From NCBI GenBank assembly GCA_964017125.1, contig OZ024911.1, forward strand, positions 42,781,339 through 42,845,338: a stretch of 64,000 nt of DNA, read 5' to 3'. The notes below the pieces were generated by a model, which ran no database searches, had not been told where the DNA came from, and saw nothing but the letters and a program-made list of their open reading frames with translations. Of this stretch, positions 22,240 to 33,080 are shown one piece after another; within the stretch, counting starts at the first letter, position 1; every line of letters begins with the position of its first letter. Position numbers and translations under genes: made by a program. This DNA is from Flabesymbios commensalis (lineage: Eukaryota; Annelida; Polychaeta; Terebellida; Flabelligeridae).

Positions 22240-22403
22240 ACCCGTTGAACACGAGATAATAATGCTACTGCGCTGTTTCTGAAACGAGATTATTTTATGA
22301 CGTCATAGTTATCTCATGCAATGGGGCCCGGAGATCCCCGGGCCTCGTATCTGAATGGTGTCCATAAATCACGGAGATCTCCGGGGCTCGTCACAAACGG
22401 GTT
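22240..22403. mobile_element. About 165 bp TTAA-type MITE inside the broken LINE
   Basis: Left end CCCGTTGAACACGAG and right end CTCGTCACAAACGGG are imperfect inverted copies, with TTAA right after the right end. The left TTAA appears decayed to TCA. Deleting it with one TTAA gives an in-frame LINE reading Q-L-V-N-L-Q-G-R-K-Q. The interior has GGAGATC-type palindromes. Confidence 0.65.
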
Positions 22404-22979
22404 AACCTTCAAGGAAGAAAGCAGAGGGTGAGGGTCAGCAACGAGAGAAGCGAGTGTGCTGATATTATCAAGGGGGCACAGGGATCTATCTTGTGGCCCA
22501 TTTTGGTTCATATCTTTATCTATGACATGCTGTATTCTATCGAAAAAAGCTGATTTTATAAACTATGCAGACGACAACACCGTGACTACTTTACAGCCCA
22601 CCCAGAAACTCGTTGTCGACCTTCTCCAAGCTGTATCCCGAGTAGCCATAGCATGGTTCACACTAAATCAGATGCTGGCAAATCCTGAGAAATTCCAGGC
22701 AATATTCATAAACTGTGCAGCAAATCATATAGAAATTAAAATAGACGGAATCAAATTATCTTCGGAAGACCCCGTAAAACTGATCGGGATCAATTTGGAC
22801 TCAAAATCAAATTGCGAAATTCATATTTAGCAAATATGTTTAAAAGCCGGAAATCACTTAGATGTAGGCTACTGAAGAGACTATCACCTTATATAAATTG
22901 TAAAGACAGAATGGCCATATGTAGATGTTTTATCCTTTGCCACTTCAAATTATTTTCAGTAGTAGGCCTATGACACATC

Positions 22980-23636
22980 GGTGGGAATGTAACGTTTCTG
23001 AATAAGAGGTCACTATATATATTCCCTCTTCTATGATGTAACTGTAGAAGCACTCGAGAAGACAGGTAGAAAGATCAGACGAGAGGAAGCAAGCGGTATT
23101 CACAGTTTATTCAGAAGTCAACCAGGAAATGATGCCACGTCAGTGTAATGTCAGGGTAATCAGAAAATCATAGTTAACCAAATCAAGTAGATATATTAAT
23201 CATGATGATGATAAAGATGATCGCCCGAAGGCAGTAGCCTTGTGACTACATTCCGCAATGTAGTACTAACGCGAACCGCGATGGATATTTGCGCCCAAAC
23301 TGAGGCCGGACGACACACGTCAGTCCACCCTAGAAATCGTAGTTCAACTGACAAGACTGCCAGATTCAAAGCTTGTCAAACCTCTATCGATGACGTCACA
23401 TAAGATGCGCCACGCCCCTCCACTGAAAAGACGACGTCCCGGAGTCCAACCCGACTAGGTATCTTCCCTCTCTCCCTAGTTTAAAAACTCACATAAAGTG
23501 ATGAACGGGCTATCGGGAAACAGGTGTACAAGGTTGTTTCTCGGGGGACAAATAGAAAATATCATGTTTTAATTTACTATATTTTATAACTATTCTATAC
23601 GTGAATAAGCAGTTAATATATAATATATTATCTACT
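22980..23636. other. No gene seen
   Basis: Noncoding. A segment around 23037-23494 begins TGTAACTG and ends ACTCACA and has an AATAAA-like signal on the - strand, so an old solo LTR is conceivable, but no target duplication supports it. Confidence 0.35.
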
Positions 23637-23639
23637 CAT

Positions 23640-23866
23640 TTAAAGCAACACAATCAGACTAAACTCATAAAAAAATCAGTATTTTTATATAGGCTTGTTA
23701 ATATCACCATATGATGTAAACATGTCCATAGATTTGCAACACAAAAATACAAAGAAATACGCAATTCTAATCTATGGACATGTTTATATCATATGGTCAT
23801 ATTAAGAAGCCAAAATAAAATTACTGATTTTTTGATGATTTAATTTAGCCTGATTGTGACGTTTTA
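23640..23866. mobile_element. Foldback MITE, same family as 12539-12924
   Basis: Left arm TTAAAGCAACACAATCAG..., right arm mirrors it (CTGATTGTGAC...). Shared core ATATGATGTAAACATGTCC on both arms. The centre is shorter than in the 12.5 kb copy. Confidence 0.8.
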
Positions 23867-23997
23867 ATCATTCGTTTAAACCGACAGTCATCTTTAGAAT
23901 GGGCATGCATAGGTCACGTGTATAGGCCTTTGGTATACACAGTAGGCTTACAGGTTGATTGCATTCAGCTGAGTAGCTATAACTTGATTACAAGACT

Positions 23998-24510
23998 ATG
24001 GCTACTACTCCAACGAGACACTCACTCAACGCTGTTTTAATGTTTGGCCAACGTCTGCCACACTGGCCCAACATTGAACCAACATTGGAGAAATGTACAA
24101 TGTTTGAGAGTAAGTCCTCCTGCCCAGCAAACACAAAACATTTGTATAACATTTATACACTGTCGGCCCAACATCTTCGACGTTGGCCCAAAATTGTATA
24201 AAGTCATACAAATGTTTTGTGTTTACTGGGTGTCAATACAAGTGTGGGTCAGCTCGTTTCGAAATCCCTGAACTTGCTCTGATTTAAAAACTTGCTCCAA
24301 ATGCGGCTTTGCGTATGAAACCCATATTTAGTATTATTATGGAATAGGGCACTATTGCATTCTGGGGGACCCATGTCCTGCGAATTTTGACAGTTGACTA
24401 AAACATTTAACGATAGCTTCTTTCACTATACCAGTACTTTTAAAATGAATGTATAATTACTTGAATGTGCGTTATTGTTATAATATTGTTTATTTTTGAA
24501 TCACAAATCG
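23998..24510 (+). repeat. Dispersed repeat, inverted relative to 33455-33970
   Basis: Matches the reverse complement of 33455-33970 across the CCAACATTGG cluster, the palindromic MITE and a further 200 bp ending in TTGACAGTTGAC. The distal part (24431-24510, ACTTTTAAAATGAATGTATA) also resembles 43025-43110. Short open frames here are repeat artefacts. Confidence 0.75.
24123..24230. mobile_element. 108 bp palindromic MITE (CCCAGCAAACAC ends)
   Basis: Near-perfect palindrome from CCCAGCAAACACAAAACATT to its mirror ending GTTTACTGGG, with GGCCCAACATCTTCGACGTTGG in the middle half. Sister copies at 33767-33874 and 34299-34405 have the same length within 1 bp. Confidence 0.85.
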
Positions 24511-24639
24511 TGAGAAGAGCCTTTGTCTAATGTTCGTATTGATTAAAAAACGATTTAGAATAAATATGATTTGCTATCCCGTACAAACCAACAGACAAAC
24601 ACAAACAGCTAACTGCTTGGGTTCTAATTGCCTATGATA

Positions 24640-25103
24640 TTGTTTATGTGTAGTGATATGTGTGAATTCATGATCAGGAGTGCATGATTTACCAGACTAT
24701 ACTCGGTGTAGGTCGGGGAAAGTTATGTAATGGTATGTGTGGAGACATAATCACGAGCTTATACTTCACTTGAACTTATTGTTCGGCTGTGGGTAGGTGT
24801 TTTAGTTAGATTGAGGTATGTGAGAAGTCAGCATGATGTGCTCATGCTTCACTTGTATATATTGCTTGTATAGGTAGTTTTGAAGTTGTATAGTGTATTT
24901 GTGTAGGTAGGTTTTTGAAGGCAGATAGTTTGTGAGGTCGATTAAATATTGCAAACAGAATGGAGATGGTTTAGAAGAATGGACTTCCAGAAATTATTGG
25001 ATTCAAAGGTTTATAAATAGGATGGTAGAGAATAGTGTATACTATGTGGGATAACTATTTGGAATTGGCAATTGAGAAATGTGTTATGTAATAAGAATGG
25101 TAT
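24640..25103 (+). repeat. Dispersed repeat family, segment left of the 5 kb insertion
   Basis: Contains GTGCTCATGCTTCACTTG, TAGGTAG phrases and TATACTATGTGGGATAACTA; these recur at 30157-30545 and 31240-32060. Together with the sequence right of 30156 it forms one repeat unit split by the 5 kb element. Confidence 0.7.
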
Positions 25104-26008
25104 CATAGATTAACCATAATAGATATGTCACGCCATGTTGAAAACCTGTCACACGGCGACTGCAGCGCCATCTGATTTTAAATTGGGTCAGAAATTGTGG
25201 CGACAATCTGAACATGGCGTGGCGAGCTGGCTTAGGCTTATAAATCATCACTCAGCAGTCATTGCGATTGGCGCTGGGAGTGGGACTTCTAAGTTCTATT
25301 CTACTCTACTACTTACTAGATCTAGCCTACATTTAGTAGGCCTACTGTAACTATGAACGGTATTAAAATCTCACCAACCTTTAGATTAGCCTAAACTCTA
25401 TTTGAAGTATATTTGCAGCTCACATGATGATGACACCTCGCAGTCTTGGCTCAGCCTATGCAGGCATATAGTAAAAGTCACCTTAAATCTGTCACTTTCG
25501 CGTTGCATGTTTTTCGCTCATTGCTCATTGCTATTTATCATGTTCATAGAACTATAACAGACTATAGGTTAGCCCTATAATATTAGTAACTTATAGACAC
25601 TGATAGGCTAAGGTTAGTCTATCAGAAAAAAAATCTAGGCCTATAAGGCTACATGGATATGGGAGACACATGTAGTCTACTAGGCCTAGTATAGACTATA
25701 GTTATCACTGTACTATGGGTGTGATGGATTGATCAAAGATAAGCCACGCCCCCACCATCTTTTGACTAGTCTATAGTCTACTAGTAGGAGGGGCCCACCT
25801 GAAAAATAGACTAATGATATGCATAAGCCATAATGATATGCATAGCCTAGCCCTAGGCCTAATTTTGCTAGCTTTTTTGTAGTAGTCTATCCTCTAGGCA
25901 TATGCCTACTAGGCCTACACGTATTAACATAAATAACATTTTTTATAATATAAACACTGATATTCAGTTTAGAATCAATAGGCCCCATAATTACATGAAC
26001 TAGTATAA

Positions 26009-26210
26009 TTAAAGTGACACAATCTGGCTAAGCTAATAAAAAAATCGGTAGGCCCTAATTTTATTTTGGTTTCTTTATATGACCATATGATGTAGGCCTA
26101 AACATAGACAAGAACTGCAAAAGTTTTTTTTAATTTTTGTGCTGCGCATTTAGACCTACCAGTAAAGGGAGACATAGAGACAAAATTCTCGTATTTCTCT
26201 TTTTGGACAT
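26009..26210 (+). mobile_element. One arm of the foldback MITE family
   Basis: TTAAAGTGACACAATCTGG through ATATGACCATATGATGTAG and TGCTGCGCATTTA; matches the left arm of 12539-12924. A TAGGCCTA has been gained within the otherwise conserved arm. The opposite arm is missing. Confidence 0.75.
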
Positions 26211-26422
26211 GCATGTCCAAGGCTAGAGGTAAAATTTAGACAAACTTCTTTTTTGTCCATTGAAGAACGGAAATATCAGATCAGATCGGATGCCTTCCTT
26301 GTTTTGTATACATGTTAAAATTTGCTGGTTTATTCTGGTCAACATATTTTTCATCAATTCCGCCAACAAACTTTTTTTCTGTCCATATTTGTTGCAACAA
26401 ACTTTGTTTTCATATTTCTTAA

Positions 26423-26663
26423 CCCTTCAAGTCCCCACGATGCATTAAAGGATCATTTTACATCCCTGAAAAGAGACATTTTCCTACAAGCTAGACTTTT
26501 AGAATGAAAAAATTCCATGAAACTGGTTTACCAGTACATGACAATTTTCTTTAATTTTTCACTCACTTCAAATAATCTTCATCCACTACAAGTCGTGAAT
26601 TGCAACAGCAATTTGCGGCTTGTAGTGGATGAAGGTGACATTGTAAAGTCAGGCTTAAAAGGG
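26423..26663. mobile_element. 241 bp TTAA-flanked MITE (piggyBac-like)
   Basis: TTAA at 26419-26422 and 26664-26667. Ends CCCTTCAAGTCC and GGCTTAAAAGGG. Carries a perfect 16 bp internal inverted repeat, CTTCATCCACTACAAG ... CTTGTAGTGGATGAAG (about 26576-26633). Confidence 0.82.
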
Positions 26664-26814
26664 TTAATGCCCCCCCCCCCGATATATATAATGGTGCGTT
26701 CCAGTTAATCCATTCAACGTTGTCGGCCTACATAAAAATGAATAGCCTACGATTCAAGGATCTAACATTGAAATGCAAGGATGTTGCCAGGAAAAACAAA
26801 ATGTGACTGTCCTC

Positions 26815-27100
26815 ATTTCTATATGGGTAAAACAAAAAATGTGGGTATTTTTACATAAAATTGGTGTCCCCAGGACTTAAAAGGTCCAAATTTTGAATTA
26901 AATGTAAAAATATTTAAAATAAATGGTTCAACTTCACGTTTAAGCATTATTAGGCCTACTTTATAATGCTAATATTTGTAAATAAGGAAAAAATATCTAT
27001 ATGGTTTTATAAAAGCTCAATATGCCTATCATGGAAATGTAAAAAATGGCATGTCCCCATAGAAAATTCCGCTATTTGAAACTTCACTGTAAGATAAAAT
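26815..27100 (+). repeat. Arm of a TIR element also found inverted at 55080-55365
   Basis: Starts TATATGGGTAAAAC, then TACATAAAATTGGTGTCCCC, AACTTCACGTTTAAGCATTA and GGCATGTCCCC; matches the reverse complement of 55080-55365. Confidence 0.75.
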
Positions 27101-27695
27101 AAAACCCATTTCAGTGACAACACTCATCACTATACACTGGTTTGAATTCTGATACCTCGCCCTTGGATCTCTGATCCACTTCAAGCCAAGCATTGACAGT
27201 GACTTTAAAACGCCCTACATAGCCTAAGCTTATAAATCTCATCTTATTATAATTAGTTTTTTTAAATCAAAATCTAGGCCTAGTTAACAGTAAACTGAAA
27301 ATTTAAAAGTTATTCCGCCCTGAAATCATTGGCAATGTGGCTCATTATTACATTTTAATATAGGGCCTACGCATTTTTTACGGTAGTAATATAGTTTGAA
27401 AGTTTATCCTTGAATGAGCAGATCAATTGCGTTCCAAAAGAGGAGGTGTGAGTGTAAATTTGACATTTTGGTGAATCGAAATTAGGTGCCTTACCAAAAT
27501 TTGAAACATATAACGAATCCAGAAATTTGGCAAAAAGCCAAGGGCGGCAAACTGAAGAATATAGCTAGGATCAGACTGAATTGTTTTCTTGACATAGATA
27601 TGCCTATCAGGATCACAACACTAAGCCATTAGGCCTATTATCCTTGATAATTTTAAATAGCCTAAGCCTATATCATCAGCTATCAATATACACAT

Positions 27696-28087
27696 CATAC
27701 TTGCCAACATTTGAGAAATCGAAAGAGGGACATCTGGTCAGAAAAGCTACTTCCCAAGACCAGATAGGTGAATCACGGGCCAACTGAGCGGCTGGTGGGG
27801 AACGGTGGAATGCACCTGGAATTTCTTTTGTTTATTTTCTCTGGATGCATTTTTAGAGCAAGAATATTTACATAAAAATGATCAGAATCTGCATAAAAAC
27901 ATGATAAAAAATAACTACACTGTACTAAAATCAAGAATAATCAACTTGATACAGTAATAGAGTTTAGTTTTTGTGAAAATAGGGACAAGTATTAAAATTC
28001 GGGACATTTTCTGGGTGATTCGGGATGCGGGAAACATGGTGAAAAATCGGGACTGTCCCGCCAAACTCGGGACGGTTGGCAAGTATG
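27696..28087. mobile_element. 392 bp hAT-like MITE with perfect 8 bp target duplication
   Basis: Ends CATACTTGCCAAC and GTTGGCAAGTATG are perfect 13 bp inverted repeats. ATACACAT occurs immediately on both sides (27688-27695, 28088-28095), the 8 bp duplication expected for hAT elements. Subterminal GGGACATCTGGTC and GGGACTGTCCCG. No coding frame. Another partial copy lies at 65-230. Confidence 0.9.
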
Positions 28088-28099
28088 ATACACATAAGG

Positions 28100-30150
28100 T
28101 AAAAATATAAGCTTATAGGCCTAGGCCTATAATATGGGTCATTTTAAGTATCAAGCTTCACATGTGATGAGCAAGATCACTCAAGAAAGTTGGTAAATAG
28201 CCAAGGGCGGCGAACTGATAATAGGTGGATGTAGGCCTAAGTGGGCGTTTTGACCCAGGGCTATTTTTTTAAAGCATGCCTTTTACACCACTTTATTACC
28301 TTATTATCAATCATAAAGGTTGAAAGCAGATATATATATATATATATATAGGGGGCCTCGAAACGTCTAAAGATTTTCTTTGATGAAATTTAGGCGAAAA
28401 TATTGCCCCTGTAGTAATACCTTCCCATTTTTTATAACAAAAAGGTTGCATTCCAATGTTATGTGTAGACCATTTAAATGACATAAAGTAATCAAAATTG
28501 TCTATAATGGCGCCATAACTATTTGCATGTCTAATTAGAATGTAACCTAGTAATGCGAGAATTTGTTGCAAGATCACCCAGTCACGATAGGCCTAATGGA
28601 ACAATAAAATAAAATAAAAATGTTCTCTTTTTTTTTATTTTACTATAGACTAGTCTACCGCTAATCATTGATATCAATTGAAATTAAAATATAAATTATG
28701 CATTTTTTTAGATGAAATAAGTGTACACTTAAATTTTTTTTTTTTTTTGTGTAAGTTTTCCGTTACAAATCAAATAAAAAGTTTTTATTTATATTTTTTT
28801 GACCGTCTGCTCTGAATCTTGAATCATGCGAGCCATGCAATTTATAAAAAAAGTGGCCTAGGCTAGTTAAGACCTAGGCTTATAGGGCCTAAAATAGGGT
28901 GTATATAGGCTATAGGCCTATATATGTATAAAACTAAATTAGCCTGCGAAAAAAAACCAATTGAAAACCATGTATTTTATACCCCCAACCCCCCTCGTCA
29001 ATTTAAATAGTCTAGGTCTACACCAAATTAAAAAAACATTCATTTTTAGCATTTCAAGGGACTAAAATTATTAGGCCTAGGCCTACTAGACAATAATGCC
29101 TATAAATAATTTATACTTGATAAATAGTCTAGTCTATTTCCATGATTAGCCTATAGCCTAGGCCTACGTACCTCCCCCTCCCACCAAAGTAATATTTTGT
29201 TCTCCAATCAACTGCAGGAGCTCTAGTCTAGGCCTAACCTTTCTTAGGCCTATTTATTGAACATATATGATATGGGGGTAGGCTGTCTAAATGTTATCTA
29301 CTTGTAGCAATGTAGGCTACTGGTAGGTAACATAACCTACTCATAGGGGCCTATACTAGGCTACAACATAAATAAACATTTTAATTAGAAATAGCCTAAT
29401 TACCTCCCACCCATGTGGCATGTCCCGTTATCATGACATGTTTATGTGTGTTTTTAGTCTAGCCTAAGAGGTTAGTTTTTTTTATTTTTGTTGGGACAGT
29501 AGGCCTAGTAGGCCTAGTCTGGAGAGATCTAGCATGTCTAGGTACGGTAGCCTACTGTAGTCTAGGCCACATGCTTTTAACAATGACCAAATCTGAGGTT
29601 TGGGCCTACTAGGCCTAGACTTCTTGACTTCTTGCTGAAAACAATTAGTTCTAATTATAGGCCTACAAACATGACTTGTGTAGTCTAGATCTTGATTATG
29701 TTTAGGACTATGTCGCTAATACTAATACTCTAACGTCAGTGAGAGTTTATTGTCATTGACATTGAATATACTACCGCCCAGGCACACCCTGGCACAAGTC
29801 AAGGCTCAGCTTCAAGAAGAGAAGGCAAGTGTAGTCTGGGTGTGTTGGAGGCTTATTTATACTTGATCTACAAAATATTGATGTTTTTAAGATTAGCTAG
29901 ACTATCCATAGGTCATGTAGGTGTCATAAATTATGAGTACATTCCAATAAACCTTCAATAATAGAATCTACAGGATAGTTCAGTGACAAAGGCTATAGCC
30001 TAGATGCCTGGGCAGTACATGCAGTATGGCTATGCGCTCCATATTAATTCAGCAGAAATGACCCAATTTAAACTCAGGGGGCGCTGGGGTGCGCCGTGTG
30101 ACAGAATCGCCCATTGGTCAGTGGTTTATGACGCATCTATATGTGGTTAA
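28100..30150. other. Interior of the 5 kb element: TAGGCCTA-rich, no gene
   Basis: Very dense TAGGCCTA, AGGCCTAGGCCTA and CTAGTCTA phrases between about 28.1 and 29.7 kb, a (TA)n run at 28331-28350 and poly-T tracts. A coding-like stretch near 29770-29830 followed by GGCAAGT could be an exon with a GC donor, but nothing supports it. Confidence 0.5.
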
Positions 30151-30156
30151 TCTATG

Positions 30157-30545
30157 ATGGTATACTCGTAGAGCGGCATATTGCTGTCAACGAGATATGT
30201 GCTCTGGGGTGTTAGTATATGTATATATTTGTAGAGATTTGTGTGAGGGCATGATTATGTGCTCATCCTTCACCCGACTTTATAGTCTGTTTGTAGGTAG
30301 GTATTAAAGTTGTGTATGTATAGGTATGTGTGAAGTCATATGATCATGAGCTCATGCTCCAACTGAATATATTGTCTGTGTGTACTCAGGTTTATAAGTT
30401 GGATAATTTCCGAGTCCAATGACAGTTATAGGCGGTAGGTGTATATAGGTACTACAGTGGTGGATGGCTTAGTAGATTGGACATCATGGAATTGTTGCAT
30501 ACAAAGGCAATAGTGTTGGATGGCCCGGAAGTCTTTATACTACAT
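30157..30545 (+). repeat. Dispersed repeat family, segment right of the 5 kb insertion
   Basis: GGTATACTCGTAGAGCGGCATATTG continues the unit interrupted at 25103. The same phrase recurs at about 30604, 30947 and 31434. Confidence 0.7.
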
Positions 30546-31225
30546 GCGTGCCGGACAGTAGTTAGGGTTAGCAAATCTAAAGTGTGCAATTTATGGAGGA
30601 GGGTATACTTGTAGAGCAGCATATTGCAGCCAACGAGATATCTGTCCTGTGGTGATATAGTATGGATTGGTCAAAGTAGCACTTCTGTGTATGTCGCAGA
30701 AATATAATGTGATACATGGTGGTATGTAGAAAGTGGGGATAGCAGAGTGATTTCTGTTTTTTTTTGTATCTATTTGGCATGCTTAAAATATGTATGTGTT
30801 GAGTTTCAATTTTATCAAAAGGAAAACAAGAAAAAAAAATATATATATAGATAAAATAAATTAAATGTAAATATAGTCTTGCCTCATGCGTGCCGGACAG
30901 TAGTTAGGGTTAGCAAATCTAAAGTGTGCAATTTATGGAGGAGGGTATACTTGTAGAGCAGCATATTGCAGCCAACGAAATATCTGTCCTGTGGTGATAT
31001 AGTATGGATTGGTCAAAGTAGCACTTCTGTGTATGTCGCAGAAATATAATGTGATACATGGTGGTATGTAGAAAGTGGGGATAGCAGAGTGATTTCTGTT
31101 TTTTTTGTATCTATTCGGCATGCTTTAAATATGTATGTGTTGAGTTTCAATTTTATCAAAAGGAAAACAAGAAAAAAAATATATATATAGATAAAATAAA
31201 TTAAATGTAAATATAGTCTTGCCTC
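30543..31225 (+). repeat. Tandem duplication, 2 x 342 bp, nearly identical
   Basis: Unit CATGCGTGCCGGACAG ... AGTCTTGCCT at 30543-30884 is repeated at 30885-31225 with only a handful of substitutions and poly-T length changes, so the duplication is recent. Confidence 0.93.
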
Positions 31226-32270
31226 TTTCTCATTTTTTTCATGTTTAGTACCTGGATCTGGTTGGTCTGAGTCCTGTTGTTATGTAAATATGTTCTCTTC
31301 TTGATTTAGAAGATTGGACTCCCGAAAATTGTTGGTCACAAAGATCTACAAAGATGGATGGACCAGCATATTGTATACTATGTGGGGCAACTATTTGTAA
31401 TCGGCATTTGCGAATTGTGTAATAAGGTGGTATACTCGTAGAGCAGCATATTGAAGCCAACGAGATATGTTATATGGGGTTTATTATATGTAATGGCCTG
31501 AGTAAGAGGTAACAGACTATGCATTGTTTTCGACCGTGCCTTTTTCTAAGCATAGTTTATGATGGTTATACACATCTGGGTATTATTCAATATAATAAGG
31601 TACATGCTGTTATGTGATAGTGGGAATAGCAGGTTGCTTGTATTAAATGTTTAATGCATCTGTATAGATGTTGAGTTTGCAGTTATGACAATTACAAAAT
31701 TAATAAACAAATAGAAATTATTTTCTACTCTTTCATAATTGCATGTTTGGCACCTGGTCTGATGTCTAACAGGGCTGGTCCTGGTGATGATATTTTGTAA
31801 ATATGTTCTCTCTTCAGGGTGAAATATGAAATGTTTGTAGAGGTATATGTGAGGGCATGATTATGTACTCATGCTTCACCTGACTTTACTGTCTGTTTCT
31901 AGGTTGGCTTTTAAAGTTGCTTATAGGTATTTGTGAAGTTATGATTATGAGCTCATGCTCCAATTGTATATTGTCTGTATGTATTCAGGTTTATAAGTCA
32001 GATAATTTCTTAGGCCAATTGAAGTTTATAGATAGAAGGTATATTTTGGCACTTTAGTGGTGGATGAACCTGACTCTCGCTCTTCAAATCTCTTAAGAGG
32101 AATTTTAACAACGCTCTTGTCTCTCATCCCCCTATCCAGTTTTTAATGTCGACATAGCCCACGAACACCTCCCTTAAACTCAAATGGCTCTCGTCCCTCA
32201 GCCCCTTCCTTCAACTTGAACATATGGCTCTCACCCTTCAAATCCCTCTGCTTAATTTTAACATGGGGGT
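31226..32270 (+). repeat. Further copies of the 24.6 kb dispersed repeat
   Basis: Holds an uninterrupted version of the site hit by the 5 kb element (TATACTATGTGGGGCAACTA, then AATAAGGTGGTATACTCG) and a second GTACTCATGCTTCACCTGAC block near 31864. No gene. Confidence 0.65.
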
Positions 32271-32277
32271 GAGGCAT

Positions 32278-32800
32278 AACCACTGTCGCACTGTAGATAC
32301 GGTGATGGGTATGGGTGTCCGTGACATGCAGCATACCATGGCAAGTCCGAGGCAGTCGCAAATTATGAGCATTGTTATTCATTTCCCTTTTCGTCATCAG
32401 TTTGACAAGTAACAACAGACAAACAAATGGTTGGCTCCTCCATCGCCGAGTCTGGCAACAGACACTAAGCGTCTGGCAACAGACAAGCAGTCGGTCTGGA
32501 AACAGACAAATAAAGGGTGACTCTGTCATCGGCCTTTTTCTCACAGCAGACACTACGACTGAGTGTCAGGCAACAGTCAAACAGACAGTCTGGCAACAGC
32601 CAAAACCACTGTCACACTGTGGATAGGGTGATGAGTATGGGTGTTCATAACATGCAGCACACCATAGCAAGTCTGAGGCAGTCGCAAACCATGAACGCGG
32701 ATACTCACCTCCTTTGTCGCAATCAGTGATGTGATGACAGATCAACAAAAGTCGGTTCCGCCGTCGCTGAGTCTGGCAACTGACTCAAGGGGTCTGGAAA
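32278..32800 (+). repeat. Two tandem units, period about 327 bp
   Basis: AACCACTGTCGCACTGTAGA, GTGATGGGTATGGGTGT, GACATGCAGCA and AGTCTGGCAAC blocks occur at about 32278 and again at about 32605. The open frames over it (for example 32143-32553, - strand) are repeat-derived and lack domains. Confidence 0.75.
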
Positions 32801-32904
32801 CAGGCAGACAGTCCGTCGCCGATATGATTTAATTGGGCTGCTCCGCTTGGCAGCGGATCAATGCGGGCTTGTTGAGTGCGAGAAGACGCGGTCACTCGTC
32901 TTGG

Positions 32905-33080
32905 TTAGACCACTGCTTCCCGGCATCATCAGCATCACCACAGCGATCTGAGACTCTTCGAAGTTGAGACTGGAGGTGCACTGAGGAGAAGCAGAAGATG
33001 AGGGGAGTGGCTGGTCGGCAGATTTGTAAATTGAGGCAGTCGGCTCGGCACTCATGGGTTCTAAGAGATACATTGATCCT
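32905..33080 (-). repeat. Dispersed repeat with coding-like stretch, copy 2
   Basis: Related to 20505-20650. On the - strand it reads LLEPMSAEPTASIYKSADQ and FEESQIAVVMLMMPGSSG within an 80-codon frame (32858-33100). Family unknown. Confidence 0.45.

Larger units (their letters stand above)
20670..22975 (+). pseudogene. Broken LINE (jockey-superfamily-like), interrupted by two MITEs
   Basis: Pieces in order: endonuclease-like IETIVVEIKIEKDKWACAV (about 20700-20760), linker and reverse transcriptase start RSLNPKKATGPDLIPPELK (21129-21452), then RTRYRCQDTLLALTEKF and AAGAILMDLSKAFDCMPNK (21991-22185), QGSIL- and YADDN-type motif in INYADDNTVTTLQPTQK (22456-22830), and RLLKRLSPYINCKDRMAI (to about 22975). 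The frame is cut by small DNA elements at 21540-21988 and 22240-22403 and by scattered stops and shifts, so it is an old dead copy. The family is distinct from the intact LINE at 13.4-18.2 kb. Confidence 0.88.
25104..30156. mobile_element. 5.05 kb TIR element without recognisable transposase
   Basis: Ends are inverted repeats of about 95 bp and roughly 70 percent identity: CATAGATTAACCA at the left, TGGTTAATCTATG at the right, with CTGTCACACGGCG and TTTAAATTGGGTCA blocks on both. ATGGTAT flanks both sides (25097-25103, 30157-30163). A paralogous uninterrupted site at about 31420-31445 reads AATAAGGTGGTATACTCG, confirming the junctions. A 7-8 bp duplication suggests hAT- or P-like insertion. 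The interior is noncoding, with many TAGGCCTA palindromes and at least three later insertions (26009, 26423, 27696). The - strand frame at 28311-28577 has no identifiable domain. Confidence 0.78.

Noticed and set aside
23037-23494. Possible solo LTR (TGT...ACA, poly-A signal on the - strand)
   Set aside because: No target duplication, second copy or internal region to support it; kept only as a remark.
28331-28350. (TA)n run as a regulatory TATA element
   Set aside because: Simple microsatellite without a neighbouring gene.
29770-29835. Exon with a GC donor (AAG then GCAAGT)
   Set aside because: Isolated, inside a transposable element, with no acceptor or continuing frame.
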